The notes below the pieces were generated by a model. It was not told where the DNA came from and did no database searches. It worked only from the letters and a program-made list of their open reading frames with translations. Both the position numbers and the translations under genes were made by a program. From the NCBI GenBank assembly GCA_947069175.1, contig CAMTDV010000023.1:88505563-88569562 (forward strand): 64,000 bases of DNA, given 5' to 3'. This DNA is from Scalesia atractyloides. Lineage: Eukaryota > Streptophyta > Magnoliopsida > Asterales > Asteraceae. Below, piece by piece: positions 10,309-20,562 of this stretch; within the stretch, counting starts at the first letter, position 1, and the number at the start of each line of letters is the position of its first letter.

Positions 10309-10497
10309 AATGTTTTTATTTATTTTATTTTAACTTTTTATCAAACATAATTTTTATGGTTTAGTTTATTTATTAATTGTGTAATGTTTAAACCCAAAAT
10401 AATCATAAATAATTAATGAAATTTCATAACTTGGTACAAGATTACAAAACGGAGCGGGTTTTGGAGACCCGATTTTTTTTGCAAATGTTACAGGAGT

Positions 10498-11400
10498 GAG
10501 ATTAAAAAGTTGGAGGACGGATTTCATTCTTTAAAGCAAAAGGAGGGAGATCATACCATCTACAACAAGAGGTTCTTAGAGTTGAACCAAATGGTCCCTA
10601 ACTTGTTCACCCCAACTTATCGCTTGGTTGAGCATTATATTCGAGGTCTTCCCTCGAAAATTCAAGATTCAGTTCTCAGCACTTCACCAGCAACACTTGA
10701 AGCTGCTATGGAACTAGCCACTGAACTGACCGAAAATCGCATTCGAAACGGTAAATTCAAAGAGGAGAAGAAGAAAGCCCCCATTGAGGCTCAAACTTCA
10801 AACCATTCTGGTTCCTCCTCGAAGTTTACTGGTAAAAGGAATCGAAGCACAAGAAACTTCGCCGTCACACAAACCAATTACCCTATTCCTGCTGCACCCA
10901 TTACCCAAGTCGCCCCTTCACCTGCACCATACAAAAGACCATACTCTGGCACGTTACCAAAATGCAACCGTTGCCAATACCACCATTCTCCTGATCATCC
11001 TTGCCAATATTACACCGGCTGTGGTCGCACAGGTCATACTGTTCAAACCTGTCGCATACCTCAGCGAACGAACCGTCACCAGCCTTCAACCCAAACCCAC
11101 CAACAAATAATGGGTCAAGCCCAACAACCCCTACTACTACCACCTACCCAACATTTAGCCCAAACATACTATCAACCCAACTATCCCATGATACAACCTA
11201 TGCGGGCTTGCTACAATTGTGGAGATCCAAGCCATTTTAGAAACACTTGTCCACATTTGGTGAACATCATTCATGCCCAAGCTCAAGCAAATCCGGTGAA
11301 TCAAGCTAACCAAGCTCCACCACCTGCAAGAGGAAGAGCTTTTAACATAAACACCAATACTGTTGAAAATAATAACGGCCCAAACGAATCACCCAACTAA
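10498..11400 (+). pseudogene. Element B gag, 3' part, with CCHC zinc knuckle
   Basis: It continues the gag after the solo LTR (helical segment QKEGDHTIYNKRFLELNQMV, then a Pro/Gln/Asn-rich linker). Two knuckle-like motifs occur: a degenerate one near 11014 (YTGCGRTGHTVQTC, first Cys replaced by Tyr) and an intact CX2CX4HX4C, CYNCGDPSHFRNTC, near 11209. The frame ends with TAA at 11398-11400, shortly after where elements of this type continue into protease. It is the nucleocapsid portion of a polyprotein that is no longer connected. Confidence 0.9.
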
Positions 11401-12040
11401 TTTTTCCTCGCCAAGAATCAAGACTCAACTCTAATCGTCTAGTTTTAATGTTTTTCTTTATGTTATCTCCATCTTTCCATATTCCAGTTGTAAAATTTGG
11501 AAATTATGTATCCAAGAATTTTAATGCGATTTGATATTACAGTTTTGTTCTATACTCATTGATTTAACATTTATATCATCATACATCACGACGTATCTCA
11601 ATCTCATCATTTGAAGAAGTTGGGTTGTGTCACACTTTTACATAGACTGACCCCTTCATCAGAACCAACGAGAGAGGTACTGTCAACATTTAGTCATATA
11701 TCATTTCGGAATTGAGACTCAAGTTTTGTTTGTTGTGTTGTTTATGTTTTAGAGTCACATAGAACTGATCATGATTTACTGATAAAGCCAACGAAAATTT
11801 GACAAGAATATGGTGGATACGCCGCTGGTACTTCCTATATATAAGTATTCTTGGTAAAGGATCAAAAGCATTACCAGGAGGTTATGAAAAGTTCCGTGTA
11901 GGTTTAAATATCGTCATGGTTGAAGTTTTTGTTTATGATGCATACCTTATCATTACAAATGTATCGGTTCCCTCAAAACTGTTATAAATAAAATCGTAAG
12001 CGACATCAAAGATCAAAATCCGAGAAGCCCAGCATTTTTC
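11401..12040 (+). other. Deletion scar: no protease, RT or RNase H in element B
   Basis: Between gag and integrase there are only 640 bp of AT-rich non-coding sequence. An autonomous Ty3/gypsy element would carry about 2 kb of PR-RT-RH here. No DSG/DTG protease motif or FxDD RT motif was found in any frame. The sequence does not read as a simple splice of flanking pol sequence, so it is either a replacement or a strongly decayed remnant. Confidence 0.7.
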
Positions 12041-13437
12041 AGTAACAGAAAGGAGACGTACGCAAGGAGCTGTCTTGTGGAGCTGAACTTAAAATTGAAA
12101 CTAAATCCGACGGTATTCTATACTGTCTAGATCGCATATAGATTCCTGACCACAATAATCTTCGTGATATTTTTCTTATGAATGAGACGCACAAAACACG
12201 ATATTCTATACACCCAGGAGCCGACAAGATGTATCAGGACCTTTAATACACCTACTAGTGGCCTGGAATGAAAAAGGATATTGCTGATTTTGTTTCCAAG
12301 TGCTTTTCATGTTCCAAAATAAAAGCTGAACATCAAAGACCCTCAGGACTTCTGTGAAATACCTATATGGAAGTGGGAAAATATAACCATGGATTTCATT
12401 ACCAGGTTACCTCGCACTTCTGGTGGGTATGACACTATATGGGTAATAATTGACCGACTTACAAAACCAGCTCACTTTATTCCTATCGGCGAAGATTTCA
12501 AGAACGAAAAGCTAGCTCGTATTTATATCAGCGAAATCGTAAGCCGACATGGAGTACCGTTAAGCATTATTCCTGATCGTGATGGTCGTTTCACTTCACG
12601 AACATGGCAAGCAGTACAAGCCGCTATGGGCACGCGATTAGATCTCAGTACCGCCTATCACCCTCAAACTGATGGTCAATCTGAACGCACCATTCAAACT
12701 CTTGAAGATATGCTTCGAGCATGTGTTTTAGACTTCAAGGGAAATTGGGACGCTCATCTACCCTTAGTTGAATTTTCGTACAACAACAGCTATCACTCAA
12801 GCATCGGCATGGCAACTTTTGAAGCCTTATATGGTCGTAAGTGCCGATCTCCTGTATGTTGGCACGAAATTGGGGAAGCTCAAATCACTGGTTCAGAATT
12901 GACCCAAGAAACCACAGACAAGATCCATCAAATTCGAAACAATCTTCTAGCGGCTCAAAGTGGTCAAAAGAGTTATGCAGATAAACGACGGAAGCCTTTA
13001 GAGTTTAACATTGGTGATCATGTACTTCTAAAAGTATCACCGTGGAAGGGAGTAGTTCGATTTGGTCAAAAGGGCAAGCTAGCACCACGCTACGTAGGAC
13101 CTTTCAAGATACTCGAAAGAGTCGGACCTGTAGCATACAAGCTTGATCTACCAGAAGAACTCAACAGGATTCATCTCACATTCCACGTGTCGAACTTGAA
13201 AAAGTGCCTCGCTGATGAAAACCTCCACATTCCTCTGGAAGATATTCAGGTTGATGAATCTATGCATTTTATTGAAAGACCAGTAGAGATCATGGACTTC
13301 GGAGAGAAACGTCTACGACGAAGTCGCATTCCAATTGTTAGGGTACGCTGGGAGTGGAAAGGGGATCTGAGTTTACTTGGGAACGTGAAGACTCAATGCG
13401 TGAAAAATACCCGCATCTTTTTCCTACTACTTCAACT
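12041..13437 (+). pseudogene. Element B integrase with C-terminal GPY/chromo-like tail, broken
   Basis: From about 12170 an HHCC zinc region is readable (H..H, then CFSCSKIKAEHQRPSG). A small frame loss with a TGA occurs at 12356. The core then runs uninterrupted from 12389: catalytic Asp in VIIDRLTK, second Asp in PDRDGRF, catalytic Glu in DGQSERTIQTLE, the usual D-D-35-E arrangement. After it come the GPF.ILERVG (GPY/F) segment and the tail FHVSNLKKCL typical of Ty3/gypsy integrases. A further frameshift lies near 13360. It is the best preserved enzyme in the element, but it has no attached RT. Confidence 0.9.
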
Positions 13438-13462
13438 ACTTAAATTTCGGGACGAAATTCCT

Positions 13463-13477
13463 AAAAGTAGGGGATAC
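13463..13477 (+). promoter_or_regulatory. Polypurine tract of element B
   Basis: AAAAGTAGGGGATAC directly abuts the 3' LTR start. The same tract in reverse complement abuts the 3' LTR of element E at 27927-27941, supporting both LTR boundaries and the kinship of B and E. Confidence 0.9.
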
Positions 13478-13661
13478 TGTTACATTTGTCAAAAACGGGT
13501 TTTCAAAACCCGCTCCGTTTTGTAATCGAATATCAAGTTATAAATGTCACGTTGAATATTTATGATTATTTTGATTTAAAATGATACATAATTAATAAAT
13601 AAACTAAACTATAAAAATTATATTTGATAAAAAGTTAAAACAAAATAAATAAAAAGGATAT

Positions 13662-13748
13662 GTTGCTGCCGGGACTCGAACCCGGGTCTGCCAGATCTGA
13701 AATCCAACGACTTAACACACACTCGCATCACCACTCCGCCACTTGTTA
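13662..13748 (-). other. Antisense class-II tRNA-like module in 3' LTR of B
   Basis: Counterpart of 3911-3996 with the same perfect T-arm and the TGGCGGAGTGG A-box; it differs at two or three positions outside the T-arm. Confidence 0.65.
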
Positions 13749-14586
13749 TTTTCTGTTATCCCTAGGAAACAAATAACATTTATACACAAACTCGGTTAAA
13801 CCGGTTGCGCCAACTGAGAAACGGAAATCGGCAATTCAAACGTCAAATCGTTTGATTACTCGCACATTCACGTTTATAACCGATGAACCGATGATGTTAA
13901 TCAATTCGGAAGTGATTGAACATCAATTTTCATTATTACCGGTTTTTATAACCGAAAAGAATCAAGTCCAGATTACTTCAACTCCAGACCCCTCTCGCGA
14001 CTCAGAAACATCATACCAACACTCCATTTCACTTTCTTCACACTTTCAGTTCGTCAGAACGCTTAAATCAACTCGCCGGAATTTTCTGCAAAATTCGCAG
14101 GAAAATCGTATTCGTCCTAAAACGGTAAATCTTTCAATATCATTGTAGTTCAACAATTGTTAGGCTATTTCTAACTTAAACCTCTCAATTGAAATCGAAT
14201 TCAGGCACTGTATTCAGCTAATTTCAGTTCGCCGGAAAGATTCTGAAAATCTCTATATTCATCTGAGAATCGGTAAGGGCATTCAAACCCTCTGTTAACA
14301 TTTGCTGATCACTTCAATTTCAAGATTAGCTAATAAAAACGGTTAATTGTCTTGTTCAGTTGAAGAGCATAAAAACAAGGACCGACACATTGCCGGAATT
14401 CTGAAATAAACCGTTCATCGGTATGTTCACCCCTAATTACCGTCTCTGCAATTTCATTTTAGCATTAAGAATGTTTGGTAATCATAAAAACAAGAAACGG
14501 ATCAGTGATTCAGTCGACTGAAATTTGAATGAAGAAGACGAAGTTAGTTAAGTTATAAGTTCATTTAAAACCAGTAAAATGAACGG

Positions 14587-15000
14587 GTTAGACACACAGT
14601 CCAGCGGTGGACTGTCTGCAAATTATACACGCACGTCACAAGTTTGATTCCTGATACACGCACTCCTTATGTAATAAAATGCCTTTTTGTTTAAAACTGA
14701 ACCGGGTTAACTCCGTTAGTTGTTAAGTATAATAAAAACCGAGATAATAACCAGGTTAGACACACAATCCAGCGGTGGACTGTGTGCAACACTAAGTCAC
14801 ACGTCGCGAGTTCGAAACCTGATACTGGCACTGGTTCGTTGAATTAAAATGTTTTTTAAATTAAAAGAATTTTGGTTAAACCGAATTAGTATATAAATAT
14901 AATTAAAAACAAGATTATTTCGGGTTAGACACGTAGCTCAGTTGGTAGAGTTGCGTGCACGCGTACGGGAGGTCTCGGGTTCGAGCTTCACCCGACGCAA
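14587..15000 (+). other. Three sense tRNA-like hairpin modules in 3' LTR of B
   Basis: Modules lie at 14587-14663, 14753-14832 and 14922-15000, counterparts of 4826-5236. Stem changes are visible: module 1 has one change (CTGTCTGC), module 2 has AATCC for AGTCC, and module 3 has TTGCGTG opposite CACGTAG. In this copy some stems are losing pairing. Confidence 0.6.
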
Positions 15001-16217
15001 ACAATTTCGCTGACCGAACCGGTCAACAAGTCAACGGTCAACGGTCAACGGTCAACGCAAAATAAACAATTTTTTTATATTTTTATTTATTTAATTTAAT
15101 TTAAAAATCAATTAAAAATACTTAAAAATAACATTTTTAAAGATAGAAAATAGCCTTAAACTCACAAAAATATATCTAAAAATTTCATTAAAATCCTTAA
15201 TAAAATCCACTCATTTACTTATATTTTTCCGTTATTATTTAGGTTAGAAATTCTCGTTGTTCAATTCTCCCGATTCGTGCGCATCTCATTATCTCCATTC
15301 AAATGCTCCCAATGTGAGTGAATCTTTACAAATTCCCCGTTTTAATCACGTTTTGGGGTGTATCATGTGTCTTGTTATATATATTATAATTAAACCATTG
15401 TGCATACATCATATCATGAACATGTGTATTCAGTTTGTTTCAACTGTTGTGTAGTTATTGTTGGATGCAATTTATTATTTTCAGTACATGCAATTTCATA
15501 GGCTGCCGCTCCCCATTACATTATGAGCGTTGAGCATGTTCCCCATTTCATTATAAGGTTGAACCTGGCGTGCCCACATACCATCGGCTCCGTTTGATTG
15601 AGCCTTGATCGCATGGACATTTTACATTTTCAGTACATGCAATACGATCGGCTCCGTTTGATTGAGCCTTGATCGCACAGACATTTTACATTTTCAGTAC
15701 ATGCAATATAATCGGCTCCGTTTGATTGAGCCTTGATCGCACAGTTCCAATTATGTTATTTATTGTATGATGTTGGTATGTTAATGTATGTTATCATATG
15801 TTATTGTATGTTATAGTTGTGATTGCTATTTGCCACTGCTTGATTATTTACATTTGCTCATTTATGTTTATGCACAATTTTTCATTGATAAATTAACAAG
15901 TAAATCTTTAATAAATGTTTATCTAATAAGGTTCACTCGCCAACTTATGTTGACCCAAAAACCCCCATTTTTACACATGATACAGGTGAACCAGCAGCAG
16001 CCAGAAACACATAGGATTGGATTAGAAGAATAAAATGATTTAGAGTTTGGGATTGTTATGTTTGGTTTATTTTCTTTGTATTGTATGAACATGTTTGGAT
16101 TATTTGGAATGTAACTTTGACTTTAATAAATATGAAACATATTAGTAAATGTCATGAGCTTTGGTGATAACCCAATTATGCCCCGATTCTTATTCCGCTG
16201 CGGGTCGGGGTGTGACA

Positions 16218-16900
16218 GTAACTCCCAAAGATTTAATAAAATGAATAAAGGGAGATATGGGGTTTAGAAGGAACTAAGATAAGTCGGGCGTAATGCCGAC
16301 TTGTAAATATTGCAACCGTAGGCATTGGGGGCAGTGTCGTATTGATCCACAGGCTAACCCTTGCGGTATCAGTAAGAAAAAGGGGCATAAGACCCTAGAG
16401 TGCAAGGATCTTAAGAATTTCGTCTACTACGGTTGTAATGAGAAGGGGTATATTAAGTTTAACTGCCCTAAGAACCCTAGAAATAACGATGCAAAGCCTG
16501 GAGAGGCTAAGAAAGGGAATGCTCGTGCCTTCCAGATGAATGCCAGGGAGGCCGTTAATGACAATAATGTCATAACAGGTACATTCCTCATTAATAATGT
16601 ATATGCTAGAGTTCTTTTTGATTCGGGTGCAGATAATCTTTTGTAGACCATAAGTTTAGTAAACTATTAAACTTACCCATAAGAACTCTAGACATAACCT
16701 ATGAGGTAGAACTTGCTGATGGAACTTCAGAAACAGCGTCATCCATTCTTGATGGATGTTTTATATCTATTAAGAATCATTCTTTCCTATCTCTCTTCTG
16801 CCAATGAAATTGGCGGGGTTCAATGTAGTCTTAGGCATGGATTGGTTATCCCATAACCAAGCCCGCATTTCCTGTGATAAGAAACTCATCGAGATTAAAA
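16218..16900 (+). pseudogene. Element A gag C-terminus (zinc knuckles) and aspartic protease
   Basis: This is the continuation of the gag broken at 3725. Knuckle-like motifs CKYCNRRHWGQC and CGISKKKGHKTLEC are followed by a decayed one (YYGCNEKGYIKFNC). At 16612 the protease motif VLFDSGADN, with the catalytic DSG intact, is followed two codons later by a TAG. Protease-like sequence continues in another frame (ADGTSETASS) to about 16770, and MDWLSHN-like residues near 16838 are typical of Ty3/gypsy proteases. Multiple frameshifts make it inactive. Confidence 0.8.
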
Positions 16901-18003
16901 CCCCCATCTGGTGAAATGATCACCATACTAGGAGATTCACACTATGGATGGGCAGACAAGGAGTCGTTATTTAAAGCATCCAATTGTTTTGGGAAAGGTT
17001 GTGTCATTTACATGGCACAAGTTACTATCAACAAGCCCAAGCCAAATATTGAAGACCTTCTAGTTATCTTGGAGTATTGCGATGTTTTCCCCGAAGAATT
17101 ACCAGGCCTACCTCTAGATAGGCAAGTAGAGTTTAGGATTGATATCCTACCTGGATCAGCACCTGTAGCTAGCGTTCCATATCGGTTAGCACCGACGAAA
17201 ATGAGGGAATTGAGAATTCAATTAGATGAACTTTTAGAGAAAGGTTTCATATAACCTAGTTCCTTACCTTAGGGAGCTCCTATTCTTTTCGTTAAGAAGA
17301 AGGATGATTCAAGTGGATGTGCATTGATTACCGTGAGCTAAATAAGATAACGATCAAGAATCGTTACCCTTTGCCAGGATCGACGACTTATTCGATCAAC
17401 TTCAAGGTGCTAGCTATTTCTCTAAGATTGATTTAAGATCAGGATATCATCAGAATAAGGTTAGGGACGTCGATGTTCCTAAGACTGCCTTCACGACCCG
17501 TTATGGTCATTATGAATTCTTGGTGATGCCTTTTGGGCTCACAAATGCACCTGCAATATTCATGGATCTCATGAATAGAGTCTTCAAGCCATACATTAGA
17601 TAAGTTTGTCATTGTTTTCATAGACGACATACTTATCTACTCTCGTAATCAAGTTGATCACGAGAAACACCTTCGGTGCATCCTAGAACTACTAGACAAG
17701 AGAAACTTTATGCTAAAGTTCTCTAAGTGCGAATTTTTGCTTAGAGAAGTCCAATTTTCTTGGACATGTTATAAGTAAGCGTGTATCCAAGTGGATCTCG
17801 CCAAAATAGAAGCAATAATGAATTGGAAGTACCTAAAGTTCCATCAGAGATTCGTAGCTTCTTATGATTGGCTGGTTATTATAGGAAGTTCATTGAGAAC
17901 ATATAGCCACTCCTTTAACTACCTTGACCCGTAAGAATGTCAAGTTTGACTGGGTCCAAAACAACAAGAATCGTTTGAGATCCTAAAACACAAGTTGAGC
18001 AAT
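16901..18003 (+). pseudogene. Element A reverse transcriptase, frameshifted
   Basis: The pre-RT linker is readable (VFPEELPGLPLDRQVEFRID then PYRLAP, 17080-17200). RT blocks follow in changing frames: PILFVKKKD near 17280, a degraded YPLP.DDLFDQL near 17370, FSKIDLRSGYHQ near 17420, FLVMPFGLTNAP near 17517, and the catalytic FIDDILIYS at 17617-17643 with both aspartates intact. The frame is lost repeatedly (near 17227, 17370 and 17590), so no RT can be made. The coding sequence stops at the TRIM cluster and resumes at 19355. Confidence 0.85.
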
Positions 18004-18546
18004 TGTAACAGCCCATCCTAACCGCACCATAATATTGTCCGCTTTGGTAGCCAGCACGCCCTCAGCGCCTGCCCTTCACGATTTTAAAACGCGTCATATG
18101 GTGAAGGTATCCAGCCCCTTATAAGGAAGCCTTTGTTCCCCTTCACAACCGATGTGAGATATCACAATCCACCCCCTTAAGGGGTCCAGCGTCTTCGCGG
18201 GACCTGGCACCACCGGTCCGGCCCTGGCTCTGATACCATCTATCTGTAATAGCCCAGCGTAACCGCACCATGATATTGTTCGCTTTGGTAGCCAGCACGC
18301 CACACGCCTCCCCTCACGGTTTTAAAAGTGTCATGATGGTGAAGGTATCAAGCCTCTTATAAGGAAGCCTTCGTTACTCTACACAACCAACGTGGGTTAT
18401 CACAATCCACCTCGCTTAAGGAGTCCAGCGTCCTCGCGGGACCTAGCACCACTGGTCCGGCCCTGGCTCTGATACCTCTGTAACAGCCCAGCGTAACCCA
18501 CTATGATATTGTCCGATTTGGCAGCTAGCACGCCCTAAGCGCCTGC
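18004..18546 (-). mobile_element. Minus-strand TRIM arm: two LTRs plus a partial third
   Basis: LTRs lie at 18004-18166 and 18245-18404 and a 68-bp partial one at 18479-18546, separated by PBS/PPT internal pieces at 18167-18244 and 18405-18478. The third LTR stops abruptly where the plus-strand arm begins, which marks the inversion junction. Confidence 0.85.
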
Positions 18547-18549
18547 GAT

Positions 18550-18950
18550 TGTGATATCTCACATCGGTTGTGAAGGGGAATAAAGGCTTCCTTATAAGGG
18601 TTGGATACCTTCACCATCATGACGCGTTTTAAAATCGTGAGGGGTAGCGTTGAGGGCGTGTTGGCTACCAAAGCGGACAATATCATGGTGCGGTTACGCT
18701 GGCTGTTACAGATGGTATCAGAGCCAGGGCCGGACCGGTGGTGCCAGGTCCCGCGAGGACGTTGGACCCCTTAAGGGGGGTGGATTGTGATATCCCACAT
18801 TGGTTGTGAAGGGGAACAAAGGCTTCGTTATAAGGGGCAGGATACCTTCACCATCATGACGCGTTTTAAAACCGTGAGGAGTAGGCGCTGAAGGGCGTGC
18901 TGGCTGCCAAAGTAGACAATATCATGGTGCGGTTACGCTGGGCTGTTACA
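18550..18950 (+). mobile_element. TRIM unit 1: LTR-PBS-PPT-LTR
   Basis: LTRs lie at 18550-18710 and 18786-18950. The internal part (18711-18785) starts GATGGTATCAGAGCCAGG and ends with the purine tract and GGAT. Flanks are GCGAT and GAGAT, a doubtful TSD, since GAT is also the end of the internal region. Confidence 0.85.
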
Positions 18951-18955
18951 GAGAT

Positions 18956-19354
18956 TGTGATATCCCACATCGGTTGTGAAGGGGAACGAAGGCTTCCTTA
19001 TAAGGGGCTTGATACATTCACATCATTACGCGTTTTAAAACCGTGAGGGTAGGCGTTGAGGGCGTGACTGGCTACCAAAGCGGAAAATATCATGGTGCGG
19101 TTACGCTGGGCTGTTACAGATGGTATCAGAGATAGGGCCCTGACGGCGGTGCCAAGTCCTGCGAGGACGCTGGACCATCTAAGGGGGTGGATTGTGATAT
19201 CCCACATTGGTTGTGAAGGGGAACAAAAGCTTCATTATAAGTGGTTGGATACCTTCACCATCATGACGCGTTTTAAAACTGTGAGGGCAGGCGCTAAGGG
19301 CGTGCTGGCTGCCAAATCGGACAATATTATGGTGCGGTTACGCTGGGTGTTACA
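18956..19354 (+). mobile_element. TRIM unit 2: LTR-PBS-PPT-LTR
   Basis: LTRs lie at 18956-19118 and 19193-19354. The internal part has a degraded PBS side (GATGGTATCAGAGATAGG) and the purine tract CTAAGGGGGTGGAT. Only 5 bp separate it from unit 1, so the two may be recombination products rather than independent insertions. Confidence 0.8.
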
Positions 19355-20085
19355 GCAATGCTCCTATGTTATCTCTACCTTAGGGTATTGAGGACTTTGT
19401 TATTTACTGTGATGCCTGTACAGTTGCATGGGCTGTATGCTAATACAAAAAGGCAAGGTAATTGCTTATGTATCACGACAATTAAAGGTGCATGAAAGGA
19501 ATTACACCACCCATGATTAGGAATTGGGTGCGGTGTATTTGCACTTAAGTTGTGGAGACATTACTTATGTGGCACAAAGTGTCTTATATACGTTGACCAT
19601 AAGAGCCTCCAACATCTGTTCAATCGAAAAGGAATTGAACATGCGACAGCGTCGCTGGATGGAAACACTAAATGATTATGATTGTGAAATTCGTTATCAT
19701 CCCGGCAAGGCAAATGTAGTAGATGACGACTTAAATCTCCAAGAAAGGGTAAAACCCATTAGGATTAATGCCAAGAGCATTGAGCTCAGAAATAGCTTGA
19801 ATGAGAAGCTATTAGATGCACAAAAGCAAGCCCTATTAGAGCTAATATTCCTAATGAGGGATTAGGCGAAACTGTTGATCAGTTAATGCCTGGGAAACGA
19901 TAGAATCCTTAGATTTAATGGAAGAATCTGGGTTCCAATCATCGGAGGACTTAGAGAACTAATCCTCCAAGAAGCACATAATTCGAAACACTCAGTTCAC
20001 CCAGCGGTGACAAGATGTATCAAGATTTGAAAACAAATTATTGGTGGATGGGTTTAAAGAAATCCATATCCACTTATGTAGATAA
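19355..20085 (+). pseudogene. Element A RNase H and integrase zinc region, broken
   Basis: After the TRIM cluster pol resumes. An RNase H beginning carries DFVIYCDA (Asp of the D-E-D triad, near 19403), then V.AYVSRQLKVHERNYTTHD (stop after it), and a decayed YVDHKSLQHLFN-like block near 19590. From 19656 the frame MRQRRWMETLNDYDCEIRYH, then PGKANVVDD, is readable; DALS is reduced to DDDL. The integrase HHCC region (HNSKHSVHP...) is near 19977-20010. Several stops (19518, 19863) prevent expression. Confidence 0.8.
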
Positions 20086-20562
20086 GTGTCTGATGTTTCG
20101 CAAGTTAAGGCCGAACATCAGAAACCGTCGGGACTTCTTCAACAGCTTGAGATTCCCACTTGGAAATGGGAAATGGTGACTATGGATTTGATTACCAAGT
20201 TATCTAAGACCAAACGTGGTAATAACACGATTTGGGTCATTGTGGATAGGCTAACTAAGTCATCACGTTTCTTGCCAATTAAGGAAACGTATAATTCTGA
20301 CAAATTGGCTAAGTTGTATGTGGACAAGATTGTGTCCCTACATGGTGTGCCTTTATCTATTGTATCTGATAGAGATACTAGGTATACATCTCATTTTTGA
20401 AAAAGTTCCCAACAATCCTTAGGCACAAGATTAAATTTTAGTACGGCTTACCACCCGCAGACGGATGGATGAAGTGAGCGTACTACTCATACTTTGGAAG
20501 ACATGCTTAAAGTGTGTATAATTGATTTAGGTGGAAGCTAGGATGACCACTTATGTCACACC
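20086..20562 (+). pseudogene. Element A integrase core, truncated by element E
   Basis: Readable blocks are AEHQKPSGLLQQLEIPTWKW, MDLITKLSKTKRG, then WVIVDRLTKSS (first catalytic Asp), SIVSDRDTRYTS (second), and after a stop at 20398 TAYHPQTDG with a stop replacing the following Gln codon, then SER (Glu). It ends near 20550 in the segment before the LTR-like end at 20563. The chromo-like tail expected next was not found in the window, so the right half of A is lost or lies beyond E. Confidence 0.85.

Larger units (their letters stand above)
7723..10492 (-). mobile_element. Inverted solo LTR of the element B family inside B's gag
   Basis: Read on the minus strand it starts TGTAACATTTGC and ends GGGGTGTGACA. 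The 5-bp TSD GGAGT is present at 7718-7722 and 10493-10497. No internal region or partner LTR is present, so it is a solo LTR left by LTR-LTR recombination. It is more diverged from B's LTRs than these are from each other, so it comes from another copy of the family. It carries the whole module set: the antisense class-II module, three hairpin modules and a four-copy satellite. Confidence 0.95.
3726..16217 (+). mobile_element. Element B: complete nested Ty3/gypsy LTR retrotransposon
   Basis: The ends are two near-identical LTRs (3726-6445 and 13478-16217), each starting TGT(A/T)ACATTTGTC and ending GGGGTGTGACA. The 5-bp target duplication GTAAC is present at 3721-3725 and 16218-16222. A primer-binding site lies just inside the 5' LTR and a purine tract just before the 3' LTR. 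The internal order is leader, gag, integrase with a chromodomain-like tail. Protease, RT and RNase H are missing between 11401 and 12040, so it cannot be autonomous. Gag is split by an inverted solo LTR of the same family. The host sequence on both sides is element A. The LTRs differ only at scattered positions, so the insertion is fairly young. Confidence 0.95.
13478..16217 (+). repeat. 3' LTR of element B (2740 bp)
   Basis: It is near-identical to 3726-6445, with small differences: the start TGTTAC versus TGTAAC, one extra GGTCAAC unit near 15040, an insertion TTAGTTAAG near 14546, and one changed base in the stem of module 1 (CTGTCTGC). It ends TGTGACA followed by the TSD GTAAC. It contains the same module order and a three-copy hairpin satellite at 15583-15745. 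Confidence 0.95.
18004..19354. mobile_element. Head-to-head composite of TRIM elements in element A
   Basis: The cluster contains seven copies (six full, one partial) of a roughly 162-bp LTR that starts TGTGATATCCCACAT and ends GGGCTGTTACA. Between several lies a tiny internal region of about 75-80 bp holding ATGGTATCAGAGCCAGGGCC (PBS) and a CTTAAGGGGGGTGGAT purine tract. This is TRIM structure: no coding sequence, short LTRs, PBS and PPT. The left part (18004-18546) is minus, the right part (18550-19354) plus. GCAAT flanks the whole cluster at 17999-18003 and 19355-19359, and removing it with one GCAAT restores the pol frame of A. Both outer ends are LTR 3' ends. Confidence 0.9.

Noticed and set aside
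18004..18303. ORFs within the TRIM cluster (18094-18303 minus, 19092-19391 plus)
   Set aside because: They run across LTR-PBS-LTR boundaries of non-coding TRIM elements.
18951..18955. TSD between the two plus-strand TRIM units (GCGAT/GAGAT)
   Set aside because: GAT is the end of the TRIM internal region next to the purine tract, and GA the start of the PBS side, so recombination explains the 5 bp as well; the outer GCAAT pair is the clean TSD.
20554..20562. TGTCACACC as the end of a second LTR just before element E
   Set aside because: Repeats the first 9 bases of E's LTR end but has no further LTR sequence; more likely a local duplication at the insertion site.
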